A DNA stretch of 64,000 nucleotides from Thiobacillus sp. 0-1251 (GTDB lineage: Bacteria; Pseudomonadota; Gammaproteobacteria; Burkholderiales; Thiobacillaceae), in assembly GCA_001899305.1 (NCBI GenBank), contig MKWL01000019.1, positions 124,001 through 188,000 of the forward strand, read 5' to 3'. Of this stretch, positions 36,087-44,421 are shown one piece after another. The notes below the pieces were generated by a model. It saw only the letters and a program-made list of their open reading frames with translations. It was not told where the DNA came from and did no database searches. The translations under genes were made by a program, and so were the position numbers. Position 1 is the stretch's first letter. Each line of letters starts with the position of its first letter.

Positions 36087-36985
36087 GCATGGAATCCTTG
36101 ATGGTCCAGGGCGCGGCCTGCCGTTGCCAACAGTTTCTGGCCTTGTGCAAACTGCGTGTCGTCAGCCTGATCGTGTTCACGGCAGTGATCGGCATGTTCC
36201 TTGCCGTACCCGGCTGGCCGAGCTGGAATGCTCTGTGGGCCGGCACGCTCGGGATTGCGTTGGTGGCCGCTGCGGCGGCGGCGTTCAATTGCCTGATCGA
36301 ACAGAAAATCGACGCGATGATGGCGCGTACACGCGCCCGTCCGCTGCCGCGCGGCGAGCTGACCAGCACCCAGACGCTGGTGTTTTCCGGCGTGGTGGGT
36401 GGGGCTGGCCTGTATCTGCTGAACGTGTTCGTCAACCCGCTCACAATGTGGCTGACACTGGCCACGTTCGTCGGCTATGCGGTGATCTATACGGCCGTGT
36501 TGAAACCGGCCACGCCACAGAACATCGTCATCGGCGGCGCGTCCGGCGCGATGCCGCCGGTGCTTGGCTGGGCCGCTGCGACGGGCGAAATCCATCACGA
36601 TGCGCTCTTGCTGTTCTTGATCATTTTTGCCTGGACACCGCCCCATTTCTGGGCCTTGGCGCTATACCGGCGCGAGGAATATGCCCGAGCCGGCTTGCCG
36701 ATGCTGCCAGTGACGCATGGTGAGGCCTACACCCGCTTGCATGTGCTGCTCTACACCCTGCTGCTGTTTGCCGTGACCATGTTGCCGGTCGGGACGGGCA
36801 TGGGCGGGTGGATCTATCTGGCAGGTGCCGTTTTGCTCGGCGGTCGCTTCATCCACTATGGTTGGCGCCTATATCGCGAATATAGCGATGCGCTCGCCAA
36901 GCAAACCTTCCGCTATTCCATCTGGTATTTGAGTCTGCTGTTTGCAATCATGTTGGTTGATCATTACATCAACTTACCCATTTGA
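36083..36985 (+). CDS. ctaB: Protoheme IX farnesyltransferase
   Basis: A 300-residue UbiA-family prenyltransferase that converts heme B to heme O, supplying CtaA. The first Asp-rich motif appears as [21 protein letters not shown] and the second region as [15 protein letters not shown]. There are about eight transmembrane helices. It overlaps ctaA by four bases. The ATG at 36083 (MSMESLM) is used; 36089 is also possible. Confidence 0.95.
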   Translation: MSMESLMVQGAACRCQQFLALCKLRVVSLIVFTAVIGMFLAVPGWPSWNALWAGTLGIALVAAAAAAFNCLIEQKIDAMMARTRARPLPRGELTSTQTLVFSGVVGGAGLYLLNVFVNPLTMWLTLATFVGYAVIYTAVLKPATPQNIVIGGASGAMPPVLGWAAATGEIHHDALLLFLIIFAWTPPHFWALALYRREEYARAGLPMLPVTHGEAYTRLHVLLYTLLLFAVTMLPVGTGMGGWIYLAGAVLLGGRFIHYGWRLYREYSDALAKQTFRYSIWYLSLLFAIMLVDHYINLPI

Positions 36986-37069
36986 TTTGTATGGGAATTC
37001 GGGCTTCTATCTAGATATTCAGACAGGATTGTTTTATATTGTCCTCAATTTATTTCATTGGGGTACAGA

Positions 37070-37534
37070 ATGATCCTCTCACGCACCAGTCAGTATGCCG
37101 TTCAGGCGCTGATCTACATGGCTACCCAGCCTGACGCCACTCCGGTGCTAAACAAGGATATCGCCGCCAAACTGGGTGTACCCGCACCCTATCTGGCCAA
37201 GATTCTGCAGAGCCTGGCCAAGGGCAACCTGTTGTTTTCCTTTCGCGGCCGTCTGGGCGGCTTCTGCCTGCGCGAGGGAGGGGACAAGATCACTCTGATG
37301 CAGATCTTGTTGTTGACCGAAGGGCCTGCGTTTACGCAGAGCTGCCTGTTGGGGCTGAAGAAATGCAGCGATGAAACGGCTTGCCCGCTGCATTTCCGCT
37401 GGGTACCCGTGAAGAAGAAAATTATCGATCTGCTGCAGGACACCACCCTGGACAAGCTTGCGAAGGCAGTGGAATCCGGCAAATACCGGCTGGCGGACAT
37501 CCCGGGACAGTTGTTCGAGCAGATCAAGGTATGA
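37070..37534 (+). CDS. Rrf2-family transcriptional regulator, probable Fe-S sensor
   Basis: A 154-residue protein opening MILSRTSQYAVQALIYMA, a winged helix-turn-helix typical of Rrf2/IscR/NsrR proteins, with YLAKILQSLAKG as recognition region. Three Cys in CLLGLKKCSDETACPLH fit an Fe-S ligand set. It could sense oxygen, NO or iron-sulfur status. Its location between the aa3 and cbb3 oxidase clusters, overlapping the SCO gene by four bases, suggests control of respiratory genes. The ATG at 37070 is chosen because GGGG lies 8 bases upstream; an in-frame TTG exists at 37058. Confidence 0.88.
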   Translation: MILSRTSQYAVQALIYMATQPDATPVLNKDIAAKLGVPAPYLAKILQSLAKGNLLFSFRGRLGGFCLREGGDKITLMQILLLTEGPAFTQSCLLGLKKCSDETACPLHFRWVPVKKKIIDLLQDTTLDKLAKAVESGKYRLADIPGQLFEQIKV

Positions 37535-38124
37535 CACGCTGGCTCGCCGCGGTCTGGGCGATGGCGCTGTTCGCGCTGTCGGCGTGCCAGCCTGCCCCGC
37601 AGCCGCCCTCATTCCAGGCGACCGATATTACGGGCGCAGGCTTCGCGCGGGATTTCCGCCTGACCGACCACAACGGCCGCGTACGCACGCTGGCGGACTT
37701 CAAAGGCAAGGTCGTAGCCATCTTTTTCGGCTATACGCATTGTCCGGATGTCTGTCCCACGACACTGTCGGATTTTGCCGCGGCGCTTAAACTTCTCGGA
37801 GACCAGGCCGGACGCATACAGGTCATTTTCGTGACGCTGGATCCGCAGCGCGATACGCCTGACATCCTGAAGCAGTTCGTCCCAGCCTTTAATCCAGGCT
37901 TCCTCGGCATGTACGCCGATGCCGAAACGCTGAAGCAGTTGGCAAAAGAATACAAAGTCGTCTATCAAAAGACATCGGTTAAAGCTGCAGACGATTATCT
38001 GATCGATCACAGTGCCGGAACGTATATCTATGATCCTAAGGGAAATTTGAGGCTGCTCATGCCCTATGGCAGCAGCCCGGAAGCAATCGCGCACGATCTG
38101 AAACTGCTGTTGCCGCCTTCCTGA
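37531..38124 (+). CDS. SCO1/SenC-family copper chaperone lipoprotein
   Basis: A 197-residue protein. The N-terminus is a lipoprotein signal (LFALSACQ lipobox), then a thioredoxin fold with FFGYTHCPDVCPTTLS, where the Cys pair binds copper, and the later copper His in DYLIDHSAGTYIYDP. It would load copper on subunit II or serve cbb3 assembly at low copper. Its ATG lies in the stop of the Rrf2 gene (ATGA), so the two are co-translated. Confidence 0.93.
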   Translation: MTRWLAAVWAMALFALSACQPAPQPPSFQATDITGAGFARDFRLTDHNGRVRTLADFKGKVVAIFFGYTHCPDVCPTTLSDFAAALKLLGDQAGRIQVIFVTLDPQRDTPDILKQFVPAFNPGFLGMYADAETLKQLAKEYKVVYQKTSVKAADDYLIDHSAGTYIYDPKGNLRLLMPYGSSPEAIAHDLKLLLPPS

Positions 38125-38138
38125 GCCCGGTTTTGGGC

Positions 38139-38168
38139 TTGCGGGACGCGCGGTGGCCGGAATATAAT
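38139..38168 (+). promoter_or_regulatory. Candidate sigma-70 promoter of the cco operon
   Basis: TTGCGG (38139-38144), an 18-base spacer and a perfect TATAAT (38163-38168) lie 77 bp upstream of the ccoN start. No convincing FNR/ANR box (TTGAT-N4-ATCAA) is visible in the upstream region. Confidence 0.45.
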
Positions 38169-38244
38169 CCCGCAGTTTTTTAATATAAGCATATGCTGTT
38201 AAGGCGCGGCGCAGGCGCTATTTCGGGTACAACAGGAGCGGGCC

Positions 38245-39699
38245 ATGGCGGTAACCACATATTCCGGTGCGGAGCAGTACAACTTCGAAGTCGTTAAGAA
38301 ATTTGCCATCATGTCGATCGTCTGGGCGGTGATCGGCATGTTCGTGGGCGTGTATATCGCCTCCGAACTGGCCTGGCCGTTTCTGAACTTCGATAGTCCC
38401 TACATCTCGTTCGGGCGATTCCGTCCCGTTCACACCACGTCGGTGATCTTCGGCTTCGGTGGCTCGGCGTTGTTTGCCACCTCCTACTATGTGGTTCAGC
38501 GTACCTGCCAGACCCGCCTGATTTCGGACGGCCTGGCCAGCTTCACATTCTGGGGCTGGATGGCCGCCATCGCGCTGGCAGATTTCAGCTATATGCTTGG
38601 CTATACCCAGTCGCGCGAATACGCGGAAATGGAATGGCCGATCGACATCTTGATCGAAGTCGTCTGGGTCGCGTATCTCACGGTGTTCGTCGGGACCATC
38701 ATGCGCCGCAAGCAGCCGCATATTTATGTGGCCAACTGGTTCTACCTGGCCTTTATCCTGGCGACCGCGCTGCTGCATACCTTTAACAATCTGGCGATGC
38801 CCATCGACCTGTTCTCGATGAAATCCTATAGCCTGTTCTCGGGCGTGCAGGATGCGATGACGCAATGGTGGTATGGCCACAATGCGGTGGGCTTCTTCCT
38901 GACCGCGGCTTTCCTCGGCATGATGTATTACTTCGTGCCCAAGCAGGCCGGCCGACCGATCTATTCCTATCGCCTGTCCATTGTCCACTTCTGGGCGCTG
39001 GGCTTCATGTACATGTGGGTGGGCGCTCACCACTTGCACTGGACCGCCTTGCCGGACTGGACCTCCTCCCTGGCTGCCGCGTTTTCCATCCTGCTGCTGA
39101 TGCCCTCGTGGGGCGGCATGATCAACGGCATCATGACCCTGTCGGGCGCCTGGGATAAATTGCGTACCGACCCGATCATGCGCTTCATGATCGTGGCGCT
39201 GTCGTTCTACGGCATGTCGACCTTCGAAGGTCCGATGATGTCGCTGAAAGAAGTCAATGCGCTGTCGCACTACACCGACTGGACCGTGGGCCATGTCCAC
39301 TCCGGCGCGCTGGGCTGGGTGGCGATGATCACCTTCGGTTCGCTGTATCACATGATGCCCAAGCTGTGGGACACCAAAATGTACAGCCGCAAGTTGATCG
39401 AGTGGCATTTCTGGCTGGCCACGATCGGCATCGTCCTTTACATCGTCGCAATGTGGATTTCCGGGATCACCCAGGGTCTGATGTGGCGTGCGTTTGACGA
39501 GTTCGGCAACCTCCAGTACTCGTTTGTCGAGTCGGTTGCGGCCATGCATCCCTTCTACGCGATGCGCGCCATCGGCGGTATGTTCTTCCTGACCGGCATG
39601 GTGATGATGGCCTTCAACGTGTTCATGACCATCCGTCAGGGCAAACGCGAAAGCGCTGCACTGGAAGCCAAGCTGGCCGCCAAGCTGGCTCACGCATGA
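38245..39699 (+). CDS. ccoN: cbb3-type cytochrome c oxidase subunit I
   Basis: A 484-residue, 12-helix catalytic subunit carrying heme b and the heme b3-CuB centre of the high-affinity cbb3 oxidase. Visible signatures include [37 protein letters not shown] (His-Tyr region), [14 protein letters not shown] and [12 protein letters not shown]. It is the first gene of the operon, preceded by AGGAGCGGGCC. The length is normal. Confidence 0.97.
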   Translation: MAVTTYSGAEQYNFEVVKKFAIMSIVWAVIGMFVGVYIASELAWPFLNFDSPYISFGRFRPVHTTSVIFGFGGSALFATSYYVVQRTCQTRLISDGLASFTFWGWMAAIALADFSYMLGYTQSREYAEMEWPIDILIEVVWVAYLTVFVGTIMRRKQPHIYVANWFYLAFILATALLHTFNNLAMPIDLFSMKSYSLFSGVQDAMTQWWYGHNAVGFFLTAAFLGMMYYFVPKQAGRPIYSYRLSIVHFWALGFMYMWVGAHHLHWTALPDWTSSLAAAFSILLLMPSWGGMINGIMTLSGAWDKLRTDPIMRFMIVALSFYGMSTFEGPMMSLKEVNALSHYTDWTVGHVHSGALGWVAMITFGSLYHMMPKLWDTKMYSRKLIEWHFWLATIGIVLYIVAMWISGITQGLMWRAFDEFGNLQYSFVESVAAMHPFYAMRAIGGMFFLTGMVMMAFNVFMTIRQGKRESAALEAKLAAKLAHA

Positions 39700-39718
39700 T
39701 TCGGGAAAAAGATAGATC

Positions 39719-40465
39719 ATGAACTTCAACTTCAAACACGAATGGATTGAAACCAACATCGGCCTGCTGGCGGTGTTGACCATGCTGGCGATCAGTGTCG
39801 GCGGCTTGGTGGAAATCACGCCCCTGTTCTTCATCGACAAAACCATTGAGAAAGTCGACGGCGTACGTCCCTATACTCCCCTGGAACAGCGCGGACGTGA
39901 CATCTATCAGCGCGAAGGGTGCTATCTCTGCCATTCCCAGATGATCCGCCCGTTCCGCGACGAGAAGCTGCGCTATGGCCACTACTCGCTGGCGGCGGAG
40001 TCACAGTACGACCATCCATTCCAGTGGGGCTCCAAGCGTACCGGTCCTGATCTGGCGCGGGTCGGCGGCAAATACTCGAACGAGTGGCATGTTCAGCACT
40101 TGACCGCGCCGCGTTCGATGGTGCCCGAGTCGGTCATGCCGAACTACCCCTGGCTGAAGGCGACTCCGCTGGATACGTCCGATATCGCGGAACGTATGAA
40201 GGCGTTGCGCAAGGTCGGGGTGCCGTACTCGCTGACTGACGCCGAATACAAGGCGAACGTGGCCAAGTTCGGTGAGACCGTTGCCAAGCAGCTGCACATT
40301 CCCAATGCACAGCAGAGCCTGATCGAGCAGGCCAACTTCGGCAACTATGACGGCGATCGTTCGGGTATTTCCGAGATGGACGCATTGGTGGCTTATCTGC
40401 AGGTGTTGGGCACCATGGTCGATTTCGGCAAATACAAGGACGATGCATTCGTCAACGACCGCTGA
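39719..40465 (+). CDS. ccoO: cbb3-type oxidase subunit II (mono-heme cytochrome c)
   Basis: A 248-residue protein with an N-terminal membrane anchor (about 14-36) and a periplasmic cytochrome c domain. CYLCH (in [15 protein letters not shown]) binds heme c, and a Met in SVMPNYPW is the likely sixth ligand. The ending [16 protein letters not shown] is typical of CcoO. It lies 19 bp after ccoN. Confidence 0.96.
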   Translation: MNFNFKHEWIETNIGLLAVLTMLAISVGGLVEITPLFFIDKTIEKVDGVRPYTPLEQRGRDIYQREGCYLCHSQMIRPFRDEKLRYGHYSLAAESQYDHPFQWGSKRTGPDLARVGGKYSNEWHVQHLTAPRSMVPESVMPNYPWLKATPLDTSDIAERMKALRKVGVPYSLTDAEYKANVAKFGETVAKQLHIPNAQQSLIEQANFGNYDGDRSGISEMDALVAYLQVLGTMVDFGKYKDDAFVNDR

Positions 40466-40489
40466 TCGAAACAGGCCGGAGGGTTTGAA

Positions 40490-40675
40490 ATGGACTTATT
40501 AATGTGGTTTTCGAAACCCGAAAACACCAAACCCCTTGGCCTGGTCATCTTTTTCGTCACCTTTATCGGCATCGTGATCTACGCCTACGGTAGCAAGAAG
40601 CGGAGCGACCAACTCGAGTCCTACCGCAACATACCGTTCCTGGACGATCAGGAAGACACGAAGGACAAGCAATGA
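40490..40675 (+). CDS. ccoQ: cbb3-type oxidase small subunit
   Basis: A 61-residue protein with one transmembrane helix (PLGLVIFFVTFIGIVIYAYG) and a basic, then acidic, tail (KKRSDQLESYRNIPFLDDQED), the standard CcoQ layout. It stabilises the CcoP association in characterised cbb3 oxidases. It overlaps ccoP by four bases (ATGA). Confidence 0.9.
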   Translation: MDLLMWFSKPENTKPLGLVIFFVTFIGIVIYAYGSKKRSDQLESYRNIPFLDDQEDTKDKQ

Positions 40676-41592
40676 GCGAGCAAAAACTACAATCTCAAAC
40701 TGTGCAAACCACGGGCCATGCCTGGGATGGAGACCTGCAGGAATACAACAATCCACTGCCGGTCTGGTGGGTCTACACGTTCTACGTCACGGTGGTGTTC
40801 GCCCTCGTGTACTGGACGATCTACCCGTCCTGGCCGTTCGGCAAAGGCTGGATAGGCGGTCTGTCGAACATCACCTACGTCAACAGCGATGGCCAGACCA
40901 AGACGCACAGCTGGAATACCCGTGCGCTTCTGCTTGAGGACATGAATCGGGCTGCGATCGCGCAGAAGCCCTATTTCGACAAGGTCGCGGCCATGTCCTA
41001 TGCCCAGGTCGCCAAGGATCCGGACATGAACGGCTTCATCCTGTCGGCAGGCAAGGCGCTCTTCTCCGACAACTGCGCCCCCTGTCACCAGGCGGGCGGC
41101 CAGGGCGTGGTGGGCTTCTTTCCCAACCTGACCGACGACGACTGGCTGTATGGCGGTTCGTTCGACAAGATTCATGAAACGATCATGGGCGGCCGTCATG
41201 GCTACATGCCGACCTTCAGCGAGGTGCTCTCGCCCGAGCAGATCGACCAGCTGGCCAATTACGTGGCCAGTCTTTCGGGAATCGGCCATGACGCAACCAG
41301 GGCGGCTGCCGGCAATGCGCTGTTCCATAGCGAAACCGCGGCCTGTTACTACTGTCATGGCGCCGACGCCAAGGGGCGCAAGGAGATCGGTTCGGCAAAC
41401 CTGACTGACAATATCTGGCTGTGGGCCAACGTGCCCGCAGCAAGCAGCGCGGAAGGAAAAGTCGCGGCCATTCGCAACGTCATCGCCAGCGGCCTCAACA
41501 AGGGTGTGATGCCAGCGTGGGCTGGACGTCTTTCACCTGAACAGATCAAGGTTTTGACGGTCTATGTCCATGAACTGGGCGGTGGGCAATAA
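40672..41592 (+). CDS. ccoP: cbb3-type oxidase subunit III (di-heme cytochrome c)
   Basis: A 306-residue protein with an N-terminal membrane helix (WWVYTFYVTVVFALVYWTIYP) and two cytochrome c domains with CAPCH and CYYCH. HAWDGDLQEYNNPLPVWW is the CcoP N-terminal signature. It passes electrons from soluble cytochrome c to CcoO. A compact terminator follows 20 bp after the stop. Confidence 0.96.
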   Translation: MSEQKLQSQTVQTTGHAWDGDLQEYNNPLPVWWVYTFYVTVVFALVYWTIYPSWPFGKGWIGGLSNITYVNSDGQTKTHSWNTRALLLEDMNRAAIAQKPYFDKVAAMSYAQVAKDPDMNGFILSAGKALFSDNCAPCHQAGGQGVVGFFPNLTDDDWLYGGSFDKIHETIMGGRHGYMPTFSEVLSPEQIDQLANYVASLSGIGHDATRAAAGNALFHSETAACYYCHGADAKGRKEIGSANLTDNIWLWANVPAASSAEGKVAAIRNVIASGLNKGVMPAWAGRLSPEQIKVLTVYVHELGGGQ

Positions 41593-41611
41593 AACTGCAG
41601 ACTGAGATGAG

Positions 41612-41638
41612 CAAAGCCCCCGTTCACGGGGGCTTTTG
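41612..41638 (+). terminator. Terminator between ccoP and ccoG
   Basis: AAAGCCCCCG (41613-41622) pairs perfectly with CGGGGGCTTT (41627-41636) around a TTCA loop and is followed by T-rich bases. It ends the ccoNOQP structural operon and partly separates the assembly genes downstream. Confidence 0.85.
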
Positions 41639-41664
41639 CTTCCCGCGGATCCAATGGCCACACC

Positions 41665-43104
41665 ATGCAAACAGGCTTAGAAGAACAGCTAGGGCTTTAT
41701 CAGAAGCGTATTCCGATTTTTACCCGCTCGGTGAAGGGGCGGTTTCGTCGTTTCAAGACGACGGTACTGCTGCTGGCGTATGCGATCTATTTTCTACTGC
41801 CGTGGCTGCCGTGGTCGCGGCTCGATGCCCCATCCCAGGCTGTCCTGTTTGATCTGCCGGGACGGCGCTTCCTGATCTTCGGTCTCACGGTCTATCCGCA
41901 GGACGTCGTCTGGCTGGCGCTGCTGCTGTTCATCGCTGCTATCCTGCTTTTCTTCGTCACTGGTCTGGTGGGACGCGCGTTTTGCGGGTACTTCTGTTTC
42001 CAGACGCTGTGGACTGATTTCTTCATCTGGATCGAACATAAAATTCAGGGCGAACGGCCCGCACGTGTGCGTCTCTACCGCCAGCCATGGAATCGTGAAA
42101 AGCTGCTCAAGGTCGGCGGCACGCATGTCCTGTGGGTACTGGCATCGTTCTGGACGGGCATGACATTCGTGGCTTATTACGCTTATGCGCCGCAATTGGT
42201 GCTGGACTTTTTCACCGGTCAGGCTGCTGCTGCAGCATATATCACCGTCAGCATCCTCACGATTTCCACCTACGCTGCCGCTGGGTTGATGCGCGAGCAG
42301 ATCTGTACCTATGTTTGCCCGTACGGACGTTTCCAGAGCGTGATGTACGAACCTGAAACCCTGGCCGTGCATTACGACGCGAGGCGGGGTGAAGGGGCGC
42401 ATGGGCGCGCCAGCGCGCGTACCGGCCAACGTACGCTGGACGAGCGCCACGAAAAAGGATTGGGCGACTGCGTCGATTGCGGACTATGCGTGCAGGTATG
42501 CCCGACCGGCATCGATATCCGCGACGGGCTCCAATACAAATGTATTTCGTGTGGGCTTTGCATTGATGCCTGCAACACCATCATGGATTCATTCGGCTTC
42601 CCACAGGGCCTGATCCGCTACGACTCGGAACAGAATCTGGCCGCACCTGAACCGACTGCGCCAAGAGTGGAATGGAAGCGTCTGAAAACCATCGGCTATG
42701 GCGCGGCCCTGATTCTGATGAGCGCGTATCTCGCGTACAGCATCGGCACCCGCGGTAGCTACGACCGCGCGGTCAACCAGATTCGGCAGCCCTTGTACGT
42801 CGTGTTGTCGAATGGGGATATCCGCAATCGATATCAGGTCCGCATCACCAACAAGGCGGCGCAGGACCAGACCTACGAGATCAGCGCAAGCGGCATACCG
42901 GCTGGCGCGCTTGATCTGGGGAATTTCCGCGAAATCACGATCAAGCCCGGGCACAGCGGGCTCGTTCAGGCCAGCGTGCGCCTGGCGCCTGAACTGGCAG
43001 AACACACCCATCATTTCGAACTGGTCATCACGCCGAAGGGCAAACCGAGTGAGGCGCGTTCGGAAATCGTTCGATTCGACAGTCCGAAAGAAGCGCATGA
43101 TTAA
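41665..43104 (+). CDS. ccoG: cbb3 oxidase accessory protein (polyferredoxin CcoG/RdxA)
   Basis: A 479-residue protein with several N-terminal transmembrane helices, including GRAFCGYFCFQTLWTDFF, and two 4Fe-4S ferredoxin motifs, CVDCGLCVQVCPTGIDI and CISCGLCIDACNTIM. A C-terminal immunoglobulin-like domain spans about 360-479. It is implicated in copper reduction for cbb3 assembly in studied bacteria. It overlaps the fixH gene by eight bases. Confidence 0.94.
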   Translation: MQTGLEEQLGLYQKRIPIFTRSVKGRFRRFKTTVLLLAYAIYFLLPWLPWSRLDAPSQAVLFDLPGRRFLIFGLTVYPQDVVWLALLLFIAAILLFFVTGLVGRAFCGYFCFQTLWTDFFIWIEHKIQGERPARVRLYRQPWNREKLLKVGGTHVLWVLASFWTGMTFVAYYAYAPQLVLDFFTGQAAAAAYITVSILTISTYAAAGLMREQICTYVCPYGRFQSVMYEPETLAVHYDARRGEGAHGRASARTGQRTLDERHEKGLGDCVDCGLCVQVCPTGIDIRDGLQYKCISCGLCIDACNTIMDSFGFPQGLIRYDSEQNLAAPEPTAPRVEWKRLKTIGYGAALILMSAYLAYSIGTRGSYDRAVNQIRQPLYVVLSNGDIRNRYQVRITNKAAQDQTYEISASGIPAGALDLGNFREITIKPGHSGLVQASVRLAPELAEHTHHFELVITPKGKPSEARSEIVRFDSPKEAHD

Positions 43105-43873
43105 TACAGTGATCACCCTGTTTGGCGGGCTGGCCGCTGTGCTCGTCCTGTACGCCATTGGGGGGCTGATCCGCAGCCTGCCGCCCATCCTGCGGGCGGT
43201 GCTGGCGGGCGGCATTCCGCTGGTCGCCTATTTCGTCCTTATCGTCGGCCATTGGCCCGGGCTGGATGTGGTAGCCATCCATATCTCGGTTTTCTTCGCG
43301 ACCGCACTGGTGCTGTTTGCCCTGACTTTGTTCCGACGGCGTGGCGGCCGTATGCATTGGGCGCCCAAGCTGCTCATGCTTTTCTTCGCGGGACTTACGG
43401 TGCTCATGGGAGGATTTCTCTACATCGCGAATAAAGGATTGCCCGAGCCGATCGGACGCTGGTGGTTGGGTAGTAATGGGGGGCCGGTGTATAGCGGATT
43501 TTCAGGCGTCGTTCCCCACAATCAAGAGGCGGCCACTGCGATTTCGTCGGAGCTTTCCAAGGCGCACCGTGAAGCGGAGTTGGGCTGGGATATTGACGTC
43601 AGCGGCCTGGACGGCAACGAATCCGTCCGGACGGTCCGTATTCGTGTCCGGAACCACACTGGCTTGCCGGTCGACCGCGTGGTGGCCGAGTTGCGTTTGC
43701 ATCGCCCGGGTGCTGTCCAGGCGACGCTCATCGTCCCGCTGCCCGAGCTCGATGCAGGCGTGTATGGCGGCGTGTTGCAGGTGCCTGCGAGCGGACGCTG
43801 GCTGGTCGAACTCCGCCTCTCACGGGAGAACACCCTACATTATCAGCATACCCAGGAGTTGGTGGTGCCATGA
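43097..43873 (+). CDS. FixH-family cbb3 assembly protein with extra membrane domain
   Basis: A 258-residue protein. The N-terminal 115 residues hold about four transmembrane helices, longer than the single helix of classical FixH/CcoH. The C-terminal half (about 140-258) is the FixH-like periplasmic domain, with GWDIDVSG, VRNHTGLPVDRV and AGVYGGVLQVPASGRWLVELRL. The ATG at 43097 overlaps the ccoG stop region. Interaction with the CcoI pump or the oxidase would be expected. No ccoI gene follows. Confidence 0.82.
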   Translation: MINTVITLFGGLAAVLVLYAIGGLIRSLPPILRAVLAGGIPLVAYFVLIVGHWPGLDVVAIHISVFFATALVLFALTLFRRRGGRMHWAPKLLMLFFAGLTVLMGGFLYIANKGLPEPIGRWWLGSNGGPVYSGFSGVVPHNQEAATAISSELSKAHREAELGWDIDVSGLDGNESVRTVRIRVRNHTGLPVDRVVAELRLHRPGAVQATLIVPLPELDAGVYGGVLQVPASGRWLVELRLSRENTLHYQHTQELVVP

Positions 43874-44061
43874 ACAGTACCCTGGGGTTCTTGTTCTTGC
43901 TATCCGGCATATTCGTGTTGCTGATCGCCCTCGGCGTATTCTGGTCGATCAAAAGCGGCCAGTTCGACGATCTGGAAGGGCCTGCCGAACGTATTCTGAT
44001 GGACGACGATGATCCCCTGCTCCCTACACGCCGTCCGGGCGGCAAGGACGAGGATTCTTAG
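43870..44061 (+). CDS. ccoS: cbb3 oxidase assembly protein CcoS
   Basis: A 63-residue protein with one helix (LGFLFLLSGIFVLLIALGVFWSI) followed by KSGQFDDLEGPAERILMDDD, the CcoS signature. It is needed for cofactor insertion in cbb3 oxidases in studied bacteria. It overlaps the fixH-like gene by four bases. Confidence 0.93.
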   Translation: MNSTLGFLFLLSGIFVLLIALGVFWSIKSGQFDDLEGPAERILMDDDDPLLPTRRPGGKDEDS

Positions 44062-44134
44062 GGCAATAAAGCGAACACGTACCCAAAACGGCGCAAGTCA
44101 ATTAAAATTCACCAACTTTAATGGAGCACGCACA

Positions 44135-44242
44135 ATGAAACAGCTTTTGACTTTTCAGGGTTTTCCCATGGTCGTGGTAACGGGATTGATCGTCTGGGCC
44201 TGGATCAGCATTTTCTCGGTACTGATCGGCTCGTTTTTCTGA
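44135..44242 (+). CDS. 35-residue single-helix membrane peptide
   Basis: An ATG at 44135, preceded by TGGAGC at 44122-44127, opens a 35-codon frame. It has a short polar start (MKQLLTFQGF) and one long hydrophobic, Trp-containing helix (VVVTGLIVWAWISIFSVLIG). It lies 73 bp after ccoS and 21 bp before a strong terminator, so it is inside the transcript. Small single-helix subunits of cbb3 oxidases are known in other bacteria. Membership of this oxidase is an inference from location. Confidence 0.5.
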   Translation: MKQLLTFQGFPMVVVTGLIVWAWISIFSVLIGSFF

Positions 44243-44263
44243 GCGCTTCTCCGACTATTCAAT

Positions 44264-44296
44264 GAAAACGCCCTGCAGTGATTGCAGGGCGTTTTC
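44264..44296. terminator. Terminator at the end of the cbb3 assembly cluster
   Basis: A perfect 14 bp stem (44264-44277 with 44283-44296) and five-base loop with A4 and T4 on the arms. It terminates the plus-strand cluster and possibly also the convergent RND pump operon, whose last gene stops at 44422. Confidence 0.88.
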
Positions 44297-44421
44297 ACGT
44301 CATCTCCCGTCAGTGCCCATCCCTGACGATTATTGTTTACCTTGCCCCCGATCGTCCTGCGTCTCGGTTCTTTCATCCCATCTGTGTGACGCGGTGTGGC
44401 TGAATACGTGTATCCCTGCAG

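Noticed and set aside
36956-36972. FNR/ANR-like box near the end of ctaB
   Set aside because: TTGAT and ATCAA half-sites are present but separated by six bases instead of four, and they lie inside the ctaB coding region.
38218-39846. Long minus-strand open frame over ccoN
   Set aside because: It is antisense to an unmistakable ccoN and is rich in His, Arg and Gly as expected of a shadow frame.
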